Shown here piece after piece: positions 7,552-15,170 of a DNA stretch of 64,000 nucleotides. The notes beneath the pieces were generated by a model that was given only the letters and a program-made list of their open reading frames with translations, was not told the origin of the DNA and searched no databases. Every line of letters begins with the position of its first letter. The first letter of the stretch is position 1. Source of the stretch: Microbacterium sp. cf046. Its GTDB lineage: Bacteria > Actinomycetota > Actinomycetes > Actinomycetales > Microbacteriaceae. The DNA lies in contig NZ_FOZJ01000003.1 in NCBI RefSeq assembly GCF_900114345.1, positions 434,001-498,000 of the forward strand, written 5' to 3'. A program made the translations under genes and the position numbers.

Positions 7552-9081
7552 GTGGCAGATGCCGACGCCGATGCGACCGCATCCGGGCACGCGCTCGAAT
7601 TGCGACGTGTGGTCAAGTCGTTCGGTCCCGTGGTCGCCCTCCGTTCGGGCAGTCTCACGCTCGACCGCGGGTCCATCCACGCGCTGATCGGGGAGAACGG
7701 CGCAGGCAAGTCCACGCTCGTCAAGGTCATCGCGGGGCTCTATCGGCGCGACTCGGGTGAGTTCCTGCTCGACGGCGAACCGGTGGACTTCTCCAGCACC
7801 GCCCAGTCCAAGGCCGCCGGCATCGCCGTGATCTACCAGGAGCCGACGCTGTTCCCCGACCTGTCGGTCACCGAGAACATCTTCATGGGTCGCCAGCCGA
7901 CCAACCGGATCGGTCGCATCGACCGCCGCGCGATGCGCGACGAGGCGACGCAGATCTTCGCCCGGCTCGGCGTCGCCCTCGATCCGGAGCGGATCACCGA
8001 GGGCCTCTCGATCGCCGATCAGCAGATCATCGAGATCGCCAAGGCCATCTCGCTCGATGCCCGGGTGCTGATCATGGACGAGCCGACCGCGGCGCTGTCC
8101 GGCGTGGAGGTCGAGCGGCTCTTCGCCGTCGCCCGCAGCCTCCGCGACGAGGGCCGCGCGCTGCTGTTCATCTCGCACCGCTTCGACGAGGTGTTCGCGC
8201 TGTGCGACACGGTCACCGTCATGCGCGACGGCTCGTACGTCGACACGACCCCGATCTCAGAGACCAGTGTCGACGAGCTCGTGCGGCAGATGGTCGGCCG
8301 CGACGTGACGGACCTGTACCCGAAACTGCCCGCCGACGTCGGCGACGTCGTGCTCGAGGTGAACGGGCTGACGCGCGTCGGTGTCTTCCGCGACATCACC
8401 TTCACCCTCCGTGCCGGTGAGATCGTCGGTCTCGCGGGCCTCGTCGGTGCCGGGCGAAGCGAGGTCGCACGCGCGATCTTCGGCGTCGACCCCTACGAGA
8501 GCGGCTCCGTCCGCCTGCACGGCAAGCCGCTGCCCAAGTCGAGCCCGCGCGCCGCGACCGCACGCGGCCTGGCCCTTGTTCCCGAGGACCGCCGCAAGCA
8601 GGGCCTCGTGCTGGATGAGAGCGTGACCCGCAACGTGACCCTCGCGATCCGCACCAAGCTCGCGAAATGGGGCCTGCTGTGGGGAGGCGCCGAAAACCGC
8701 GCCGCGCAGGAGTGGGCGAGCCGGCTCGAGGTCAAGACGGCCGCGCTGGATGCCGAGACCGGCACGCTGAGCGGCGGAAACCAGCAGAAGGTCGTGCTCG
8801 GCAAGTGGCTCGCCACCGAGCCGACTGTGCTGTTCGTCGACGAGCCGACCCGCGGCATCGATGTCGGCACGAAGGCCGAGGTGCACCGGCTCCTCAGCGA
8901 GCTGGCCCAGCAGGGCCTCGCGATCCTCATGATCTCGTCCGAGCTGCCGGAGGTGCTGGGAATGGCCGACCGCGTGCTCGTCATGAGGGAGGGTCGCCTG
9001 ACCGGCGAATTCTCCCGCGCTCAGGCGACGCCTGAAGCCGTCATGTTCGCGGCGACCGCGGATGCGGAGGTGGCCCAGTGA
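7552..9081 (+). CDS. Sugar ABC importer ATPase (RhaT-like)
   Basis: A 509-aa fusion of two ABC domains, the CUT2-family arrangement for monosaccharide import. Domain 1 has Walker [10 protein letters not shown] near residue 47, [14 protein letters not shown] and [11 protein letters not shown]. Domain 2 has the degenerate P-loop GLVGAGRSE, signature LSGGNQQK and [10 protein letters not shown]. The GTG start follows AGGAGG at 7541-7546. The last 4 nt overlap the first permease, so the two are translationally coupled. Rhamnose is suggested because the binding protein at the end of the operon resembles RhaS. The protein energises uptake from the cytoplasmic face. Confidence 0.9.
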   Translation: MADADADATASGHALELRRVVKSFGPVVALRSGSLTLDRGSIHALIGENGAGKSTLVKVIAGLYRRDSGEFLLDGEPVDFSSTAQSKAAGIAVIYQEPTLFPDLSVTENIFMGRQPTNRIGRIDRRAMRDEATQIFARLGVALDPERITEGLSIADQQIIEIAKAISLDARVLIMDEPTAALSGVEVERLFAVARSLRDEGRALLFISHRFDEVFALCDTVTVMRDGSYVDTTPISETSVDELVRQMVGRDVTDLYPKLPADVGDVVLEVNGLTRVGVFRDITFTLRAGEIVGLAGLVGAGRSEVARAIFGVDPYESGSVRLHGKPLPKSSPRAATARGLALVPEDRRKQGLVLDESVTRNVTLAIRTKLAKWGLLWGGAENRAAQEWASRLEVKTAALDAETGTLSGGNQQKVVLGKWLATEPTVLFVDEPTRGIDVGTKAEVHRLLSELAQQGLAILMISSELPEVLGMADRVLVMREGRLTGEFSRAQATPEAVMFAATADAEVAQ

Positions 9082-10118
9082 CCGCCGTCGAGACCCGCCC
9101 GGTGCAGCCGGGATCGAGCGCCGCGACGGCGATCGTGCGGAAGATCGCGACGGCGCGAGAGACCGGCATCCTGATCGCCCTGCTCGTCGTGATCGTGGTC
9201 GCGACGATCAGCAATCCCTCGTTCCTCTTCTCCAACGACGGCTTCCGCGATCTGCTGCTCACGCCGTCGCTGCTGCTCCTGGTCGCGGTGGGCTCGGCGA
9301 TCGTCATCATCACCCGCAACGTCGATCTGTCGGTCGGCTCGATCGTGGGCCTGACTGCCTATCTCACCGGCCGGATGTTCATCGACATCCCCGGCATCCC
9401 GCTGATCGGCGTGTTCGTGGCCGGTGTGCTGCTGGGCGGCTTCCTGGGTCTGATCAACGGCGCACTCGTCGCGTTCGCCCGCGTTCCGGCGCTGGTGATC
9501 ACCCTCGGAACGCTCTACATCTACCGCGGCATCAACGTCGCGTGGGCAGGCGGCAACCGGATCAACGCATCGGATCTGCCGAAGGACTTCCGCGCGCTCG
9601 GCACCGACCGCATCCTCGGCATCCCGATCCTGACGATCATCGCCGCGGTCGTCCTGATCGCCGCCGCCTGGTACCTGCGCAACCTCCGCTCGGGCCGCGA
9701 GCTCTACGCGATCGGGTCCGATCCGGCCGCCGCGCACCTCTACGGTCTGCGCGTGACCCGCCGCATCATCGGCGCCTTCGTGGTCTCCGGTGCGCTGTCG
9801 GGCCTGGCCGGCGTGCTCTACGCGGCGCGCTACGGCACGGTCAGCTCGGCCGCCGGCTTCGGCTGGGAGCTGCAGGCGATCGGTGCCGCGGTGATCGGCG
9901 GCGTGGCGATCTCGGGCGGTGTCGGCACCGTATGGGGCGCCGCGATCGGTGCGTACCTGCTGCTCACGATCAACCGCGCCCTCCCGATCCTCGGGATCGA
10001 CGACTTCTGGCAGCGCGCCGTGGTCGGCGTGCTCATCATCGGCTCGATCGTGCTGGACCGCGTCCTCGCGGTGCGCCAGCATCGACGACTCATCGCTCAA
10101 CGGGAGGTGGACCGATGA
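9078..10118 (+). CDS. Sugar ABC importer permease 1 (RhaP-like)
   Basis: A 346-aa polytopic membrane protein of the BPD_transp_2 family (about eight to ten hydrophobic helices). It has the typical segments [21 protein letters not shown] and [28 protein letters not shown], the latter matching the coupling region that contacts the ATPase. The GTG start overlaps the ATPase stop by 4 nt. It forms the membrane channel with the second permease. The RhaP assignment rests on operon order and the RhaS-like binding protein. Confidence 0.88.
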   Translation: MTAVETRPVQPGSSAATAIVRKIATARETGILIALLVVIVVATISNPSFLFSNDGFRDLLLTPSLLLLVAVGSAIVIITRNVDLSVGSIVGLTAYLTGRMFIDIPGIPLIGVFVAGVLLGGFLGLINGALVAFARVPALVITLGTLYIYRGINVAWAGGNRINASDLPKDFRALGTDRILGIPILTIIAAVVLIAAAWYLRNLRSGRELYAIGSDPAAAHLYGLRVTRRIIGAFVVSGALSGLAGVLYAARYGTVSSAAGFGWELQAIGAAVIGGVAISGGVGTVWGAAIGAYLLLTINRALPILGIDDFWQRAVVGVLIIGSIVLDRVLAVRQHRRLIAQREVDR

Positions 10119-11191
10119 CCGCCGCGACTGCCAGTTCGAGTGAGCGCGTCGCGCCGGCGCGCGTGTACAAGCTGCACACCCGCCCCGCGTGGCGCCGCAT
10201 CCTGCTGACCCGCGAGGCGGCGATCATCGCACTGCTGATCCTCGTGATCGTCGTCGCCTCGGCGACCGTGCGGAACTTCGACAGCCCGCTGACGGTCACC
10301 TACCTGCTGCGCAGCGTCGCGCCGATCCTCCTGATCGCGCTGCCGATGACGCTCATCATCATCACCGAGGAGATCGACCTGTCGGTCGCGAGCATCGTCG
10401 GCCTGACGAGCGTGATGACCGGCATCCTCACCAACGCCGGATGGCCGTTCGCGTTCGCCGCCCTCACGGCGATCCTCGTCGGGGTCGTGTGCGGAGCGGT
10501 CAACGGCTTCCTCGTCACGGTCGTCGGGCTCCCTTCGCTCGCCGTCACGATCGGCACGCTCGCGCTGTTCCGCGGCATCGCGGTGGGCCTCCTCGGCACG
10601 ACGGCGATCACCGACTTCCCGGAGTTCTGGACGGATCTGGCCAAGGCGAACATCCCCGGTACGCCGATCCCGGTGATCATGATCCCGTTCGTCGTCCTCG
10701 CGATCATCTTCGCCGTGCTCCTGCACTTCACCCCGTTCGGCCGCACGCTGTACGCGATCGGCCTGAACAAGGAGGCCGCGCAGTTCTCCGGCATCGATGT
10801 GGGCCGCACGAAGTTCATCCTCTTCGTGCTCAGCGGTGCGGTCTCCGGCTTCGCCGGCGTGTACTTCACCCTCCTGTACAGCAACGCCCGCGGCGACAAC
10901 GCGATGGGCATGGAGCTGCAGATCATCGCCGCCGTCCTCCTCGGCGGCGTGTCGATCTTCGGCGGCCGTGGAGCTCTGCACGGCGTCATCGCCGGCGTGC
11001 TCCTGATCGGAACGCTCGGGAGCGCACTGCGCCTCGCCGGAGTGACCAGCGACATCATCAACGTGATCACCGGCGTGCTGCTCATCGCCTCCGTGGTCTC
11101 GGCAAGCCTCCTCGGATGGCTGCAGAAACGAAGGACTGCAGCGATCGGCAAGAGGAAGGGACGAGCCGGCGCGTCAACGGACGCGACCTGA
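10115..11191 (+). CDS. Sugar ABC importer permease 2 (RhaQ-like)
   Basis: A 358-aa BPD_transp_2 permease. The hallmark segments are PMTLIIITEEIDLSVASIVGL near the third helix and MELQIIAAVLLGGVSIFGGRG near the C-terminal half. The ATG overlaps the preceding stop in an ATGA arrangement and has a GGGAGG ribosome-binding site inside the upstream gene. It ends with a basic cytoplasmic tail. It pairs with permease 1 to form a heterodimeric channel. Confidence 0.88.
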   Translation: MTAATASSSERVAPARVYKLHTRPAWRRILLTREAAIIALLILVIVVASATVRNFDSPLTVTYLLRSVAPILLIALPMTLIIITEEIDLSVASIVGLTSVMTGILTNAGWPFAFAALTAILVGVVCGAVNGFLVTVVGLPSLAVTIGTLALFRGIAVGLLGTTAITDFPEFWTDLAKANIPGTPIPVIMIPFVVLAIIFAVLLHFTPFGRTLYAIGLNKEAAQFSGIDVGRTKFILFVLSGAVSGFAGVYFTLLYSNARGDNAMGMELQIIAAVLLGGVSIFGGRGALHGVIAGVLLIGTLGSALRLAGVTSDIINVITGVLLIASVVSASLLGWLQKRRTAAIGKRKGRAGASTDAT

Positions 11192-11240
11192 CCTGCCCGC
11201 ACCAAACAACCTTCGAACCAACTGCACCAGGAAGGAAACA

Positions 11241-12290
11241 ATGATGTTCGCAATGCAGCGCAAGCGGCGCATCGCCACCACCGCAGCCGCCCTCGCGGTC
11301 GGCGTGACGCTCTTCGTGACCGGATGCTCCGGCTCGGGGGGCGGCACCGAAAGCGGCGGCTCCGGCGGGGAGGACGCCAACCTGTCGATCACGATGCTGC
11401 CGAAGAACCTCGGCAACCCGTACTTCGACACGTCGACCGGTGGCGCCCAGGAGGCCACCGAGGAGTTCGGCGGCACGTTCGAGGAGGTCGGCCCGAGCGA
11501 GGCGTCGCCCACCTCGCAGGTGGAGTACATCCAGACCGCGGCCCAGCAGGGTGCCGGCGGGCTGATCGTCTCGGCCAACGACCCGGAGGCGATCTGCGAC
11601 GCACTGAACGAGGCCCGGGATGCCGGCGTCAAGGTCGTCACGTTCGACTCGGACACGAACCCGGACTGCCGCGACCTGTTCATCAACCAGGCCACCGCGG
11701 AGGGCATCGCGAAGATCCAGGTCGACCTGATCGCGGAGCAGATCGGCGACGCCGGTCAGATCGCGATCCTCTCGGCATCCGCCAACGCGACGAACCAGAA
11801 CGCGTGGATCGACACGATGAAGGAGCTGCTCGCCTCGGATCACCCCGACATCGAGCTCGTCGAGGTCGTCTATGGCGACGACGATGACCAGACCTCGTTC
11901 GACAAGACCGCGGCGCTGCTGCAGACCTACCCGGAGCTGAAGGGCATCATCTCGCCCACCACCGTCGGCATCTCGGCTGCGGCACGGTACCTGTCGACCT
12001 CGGAGTACAAGGGCAAGGTCGCACTGACCGGCCTGGGCACCCCGAACCAGATGCGCGAGTACGTCGAGGACGGCACCGTCACCGCGTTCGCGCTGTGGAA
12101 CCCGGCGGACCTCGGCTACCTGGCCGCGTACGCGACCCAGGCGCTGATCACGGGTGAGATCACCGGGGCAGAGGGCGACTCGTTCGAGGCCGGCAAGCTC
12201 GGCTCGTTCGAGGTCGGACCCGACGCGGCAGTCCTGCTCGGCGACCCGTACGTGTTCGACGCGGACAACATCGGCGACTTCGACTTCTAA
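11241..12290 (+). CDS. Rhamnose-type ABC substrate-binding lipoprotein (RhaS-like)
   Basis: A 349-aa lipoprotein. The signal peptide ends in a lipobox at FVTGC, followed by a Gly/Ser-rich linker. The mature domain shows segments I associate with RhaS and the related LsrB: LPKNLGNPYFDTSTGGAQEA, ISANDPEAICDAL, NATNQNAWIDTMKE, GDDDDQTSFDKT, SPTTVGISAAARYL and ALWNPADLGYLAAYA. RhaS is the closer match by eye, so L-rhamnose or a related deoxy sugar is the best guess; autoinducer-2-type substrates cannot be excluded. AGGAAGG precedes the start. A 13-bp-stem hairpin follows the stop. Confidence 0.88.
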   Translation: MMFAMQRKRRIATTAAALAVGVTLFVTGCSGSGGGTESGGSGGEDANLSITMLPKNLGNPYFDTSTGGAQEATEEFGGTFEEVGPSEASPTSQVEYIQTAAQQGAGGLIVSANDPEAICDALNEARDAGVKVVTFDSDTNPDCRDLFINQATAEGIAKIQVDLIAEQIGDAGQIAILSASANATNQNAWIDTMKELLASDHPDIELVEVVYGDDDDQTSFDKTAALLQTYPELKGIISPTTVGISAAARYLSTSEYKGKVALTGLGTPNQMREYVEDGTVTAFALWNPADLGYLAAYATQALITGEITGAEGDSFEAGKLGSFEVGPDAAVLLGDPYVFDADNIGDFDF

Positions 12291-12302
12291 GCCGGACAGC
12301 CG

Positions 12303-12340
12303 GCGGCGCGCCCGATCCCTCCGGGGGTCGGGCGCGCCGC
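12303..12340 (+). terminator. Hairpin terminator after rhamnose-type operon
   Basis: A perfect 13-bp stem (GCGGCGCGCCCGA against TCGGGCGCGCCGC) with a 12-nt loop begins 12 nt after the binding-protein stop. There is no T-tract, which is common for high-GC actinobacterial terminators. Confidence 0.7.
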
Positions 12341-12405
12341 GCTGTGCTCAGGTGTTCCGTCGAGACCTCAGAGACGCACCGTCCGCCCGGCGTGTCACCC
12401 TGCAG

Positions 12406-12425
12406 CTGTGAAGTTTCGCGCCCGG
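12406..12425 (-). repeat. Dispersed copy of the GCGCGAAACTTCACAG element
   Basis: CTGTGAAGTTTCGCGC is the exact reverse complement of the left arm at 6326 and lies in the same orientation as the right arm at 6374. Together these copies flank the whole lacI-importer block. Confidence 0.6.
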
Positions 12426-12437
12426 GCTTGACTCTCA

Positions 12438-12458
12438 ATAGTTCAGATACAAAACTAT
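12438..12458. promoter_or_regulatory. MarR operator candidate
   Basis: ATAGTT and AACTAT form a perfect inverted repeat separated by 9 nt. It lies between TTGACT (12428-12433) and the regulator start, in an unusually AT-rich patch. The position would let the MarR protein block its own promoter and the hydrolase that overlaps it. Confidence 0.55.
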
Positions 12459-12483
12459 AAATGGACGAAGGAGTCGGACTGCA

Positions 12484-13014
12484 TTGGGGGCTGAGGTGGG
12501 AAACGGCCAGGTCGACGCGGTGCGGCTCGCCGCGATCATCTCGCCACTTCGACGCACGCTGCTCACTGCGGCCCGAAGCGCACAGAAGCTGCCCGAGATC
12601 CCCGACTCTCAGGTCGAGATCGTCCGGTCGCTGCCTCGCGGCACCACCTCCGGCCCGGGTGAGCTCGCCGAGCGTCTCGGACTCAGCCGCTCCGCTGTCA
12701 GCAACCTGCTCGGCGCGATGGAGGAACGTGACCTGATCGTGCGTCGACCGCGCGAGGAAGACCGCCGCCAGGTCGACGTGATAGCCACCGAGCGCGCGCT
12801 CAGCCTGTTCGAGCGCTTCGATCGCGCATCCGCCGCGCTCGTCGCCGGTGCCGCCGCGCGCCTCTCGCCGGAGGATCAGGCGGCACTCGCGGCAGCAGTG
12901 CCCGCGCTCGAGCGACTCCGCGACGCCCTCGTCGACGAGTACGACCAGAACGTCGCCGGCCCTCGCAATACGGCAACCGCGTCCACCCTCTTGACGAAGG
13001 AGTCCAGAAACTGA
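12484..13014 (+). CDS. MarR-family transcriptional regulator
   Basis: A 176-aa winged-helix regulator. The core helix-turn-helix is GELAERLGLSRSAVSNLLGAMEERDLIVRR, followed by a wing (EEDRRQVDVIATERA) and a long dimerisation helix at the C-terminus. The TTG start at 12484 has AAGGAG ten nt upstream; an alternative GTG lies at 12496. The stop shares one base with the next start (TGATG), so regulator and hydrolase are one operon. MarR proteins usually respond to small aromatic or other ligands and autoregulate. An inverted repeat of the right size lies in the promoter. Confidence 0.85.
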   Translation: MGAEVGNGQVDAVRLAAIISPLRRTLLTAARSAQKLPEIPDSQVEIVRSLPRGTTSGPGELAERLGLSRSAVSNLLGAMEERDLIVRRPREEDRRQVDVIATERALSLFERFDRASAALVAGAAARLSPEDQAALAAAVPALERLRDALVDEYDQNVAGPRNTATASTLLTKESRN

Positions 13015-14693
13015 TGACCTCTCTGCGCCAGCGCCTCACCAGGGCGCTCGATGCCCGCACATACAAGGGCGTAGACCTGGGCCCGCACGAAATCGAGATC
13101 CAGCGAGACCTGCGGGTTCCCATGGACGACGGCGTCGAGCTGCTCGCCGACCTCATCCGGCCGGTAGGCGGTGGTGACCCGGACATGCCGACCGTGCTCA
13201 TCCGTGGACCCTACGGCCGCCGCGGACCGCTTGCAGGGTCTGCGCGGGCCCTGGCGTACGAGGGCTTCACGGTGCTCTTCCAGAGCTGCCGCGGAACCTG
13301 GGGTTCGGCAGGAACCTTCACCCCGCAGATCGACGACCAACGCGACGGCATCGCCACCCATCGATGGGTGCGCCGCCAACCGTGGTTCACCGGCACCCTC
13401 GTGACGTATGGACAGAGCTACATGGGCTTCACCCAGTGGGCGGTCGCGGGCAAGCTGCAGCGGGACGATCCGGCGATCGCTCCGGACGCGCTCGTGCTCA
13501 TCACCACCATGCCGGACTTCGGCGCGATCACCTGGGACAACGGCGCGCTGGCCCTGCGCAACGCGCTCGGGTGGTCGCGCATGATGCATCGCATGCGCAG
13601 GGGCGGGCTGGCGCTCATCGGCATCGCGTTTCCCGATCCCAAGCTCGATAAGGCCTTCGGCGTGCTGCCGCTGAGCAAGGGTGACTCGGCCGCGACGGGG
13701 GAGCCGATCCACTGGTACCAGGACTGGATCGAGCACGAGGACCTGGGCGACGAGTACTGGACGCAGCAGTCGCACACGGCGTCCGTGCCCGATGTGACTG
13801 CACCGATCTACATGATCACGGGATGGTATGACATCTTCCTGCCCTGGCAGCTGCGCAACTACGCCCAGCTCGCCGCGGTCGGGCGGGCGCCGCGGCTCAC
13901 GATCGGGCCATGGGGACACACGTCGCGAGGGATGGCCGCCCCGGCGCACACCGAGACTATCGAGTTCTACCGCGAGCACTTCGCCGCGGACGCCTCGACA
14001 CGCGCTGCGCCGGTGCGCGCCTATCTCACGGGCGCAGACGAGTGGCACGACCTGCCCTCGTGGCCGCCTGCTGACTCCGTCGTGCAGGACTGGTTCCCGA
14101 GTGCGGACGGCGGGCTGACGACGGATGCTGCGACCACGGGCGTCACTCGATACACGTACGATCCGAACGATCCGACGCCCGCGATCGGCGGACCGAGCCT
14201 GCTTCCGAAGACCGAACCGGTCGACAACGCCGAGCATGAGAAGCGGTCGGACGTCGCTGTGTTCCGAGGAGAACCGCTCACCGATTCACTCACGCTGGCC
14301 GGTGAGCCGGTGGCACGCATCCGGTTCCGTTCGAGCGCGCCGAGCTACGACGTGTTCGTCCGCATCACAGACGTGCACCCCGACGGTCGCTCGATGACCG
14401 TGTGCGACGCCATCCGCCGCATCGGCTCGATCGGCACCACCGCGACCGACCCGGAGCCCGATGCGGATGGGTTCCGGGAGGTCGAGGTGCGACTCTGGCC
14501 GACATTCCACCGATTCGCCGCCGGGCATCGGGTCGGCATCCAGATCAGCTCCGGCGCGCACCCGCGCTACGCACGCAACCCGGGGTCGGGGGAGCCGGCA
14601 TCCTTCGCCCAAGACATCGTGACCGGGCGGCAGGAGATCTCGCACGAAGGCCCGCGCGCGTCGCGCATCGCGCTGCCGGTGTGGTCGGCATGA
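13014..14693 (+). CDS. CocE/NonD-family hydrolase (peptidase S15-like)
   Basis: A 559-aa serine hydrolase of the CocE/X-Pro dipeptidyl-peptidase family, which includes esterases and acylases. The nucleophile is in GQSYMGF (Ser near residue 142). The acid is probably in ITGWYDIF, and the His in GPWGHTS. The C-terminal third is the jelly-roll domain (DSLTLAGEPVARIRF ... HRVGIQISSGAHPRYARNPGSG). No signal peptide, so cytoplasmic. It overlaps the MarR gene by one base and the DUF3237 gene by four. The substrate is unknown; the linked regulator suggests an inducible ester or amide. Confidence 0.88.
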   Translation: MTSLRQRLTRALDARTYKGVDLGPHEIEIQRDLRVPMDDGVELLADLIRPVGGGDPDMPTVLIRGPYGRRGPLAGSARALAYEGFTVLFQSCRGTWGSAGTFTPQIDDQRDGIATHRWVRRQPWFTGTLVTYGQSYMGFTQWAVAGKLQRDDPAIAPDALVLITTMPDFGAITWDNGALALRNALGWSRMMHRMRRGGLALIGIAFPDPKLDKAFGVLPLSKGDSAATGEPIHWYQDWIEHEDLGDEYWTQQSHTASVPDVTAPIYMITGWYDIFLPWQLRNYAQLAAVGRAPRLTIGPWGHTSRGMAAPAHTETIEFYREHFAADASTRAAPVRAYLTGADEWHDLPSWPPADSVVQDWFPSADGGLTTDAATTGVTRYTYDPNDPTPAIGGPSLLPKTEPVDNAEHEKRSDVAVFRGEPLTDSLTLAGEPVARIRFRSSAPSYDVFVRITDVHPDGRSMTVCDAIRRIGSIGTTATDPEPDADGFREVEVRLWPTFHRFAAGHRVGIQISSGAHPRYARNPGSGEPASFAQDIVTGRQEISHEGPRASRIALPVWSA

Positions 14694-15151
14694 GCGCGCC
14701 CGTGCCCGACCTCGAGCGCGCGTTCCGGGTCGTCGTGCATCTCGGCCCGCTCCAGGATCACGGCATGACGCGCGCCGGTCATCGTCGGGTCGTCCCGATC
14801 GTCGGCGGGTCGGTCAGCGGCGCGTTCGAGGCTGAGATCCTGCCCGGGGGTGCGGACTGGCAGATTGTTCGCGCCGACGGATCCATCGAGGTCGACGCGC
14901 AGTACTCGGCCCGGACGCCATCCGGCGCACTGGTCCTGCTGCACGCGACGGGCGTGCGCACTGGCCCGCCCGACGTTCTGGCGGCCCTGCTGCGCGGGGA
15001 GTCGGTCGATTCGTCGGAGTACTACTTCCGCACGGTCGTGCGCATCGAGACCTCGGATGCGACGCTAGCGCCCCTGCAGCACGCCCTGTTCCTTGCCGCC
15101 GCCGTGCGCGAGGCCGAGCGGGTCACCTACACGGCGTACCGGGTGACCTGA
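14690..15151 (+). CDS. DUF3237 family protein
   Basis: A 153-aa protein matching DUF3237: AFRVVVHLGPLQDHG, then RRVVPIVGGSVSGAFEAEILPGGADWQ, then DGSIEVDAQYSARTPSGALV and SEYYFRTVVRIET. The family forms a small beta-barrel and is often found beside genes for aromatic or ester catabolism, but its biochemical role is not settled. ATG 14690 overlaps the hydrolase stop by 4 nt, so it is the third gene of the MarR operon. Its 3' end lies 19 nt from the convergent GH2 gene. Confidence 0.85.
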   Translation: MSAPVPDLERAFRVVVHLGPLQDHGMTRAGHRRVVPIVGGSVSGAFEAEILPGGADWQIVRADGSIEVDAQYSARTPSGALVLLHATGVRTGPPDVLAALLRGESVDSSEYYFRTVVRIETSDATLAPLQHALFLAAAVREAERVTYTAYRVT

Positions 15152-15170
15152 GCGCCGGACTGCGGATGCC

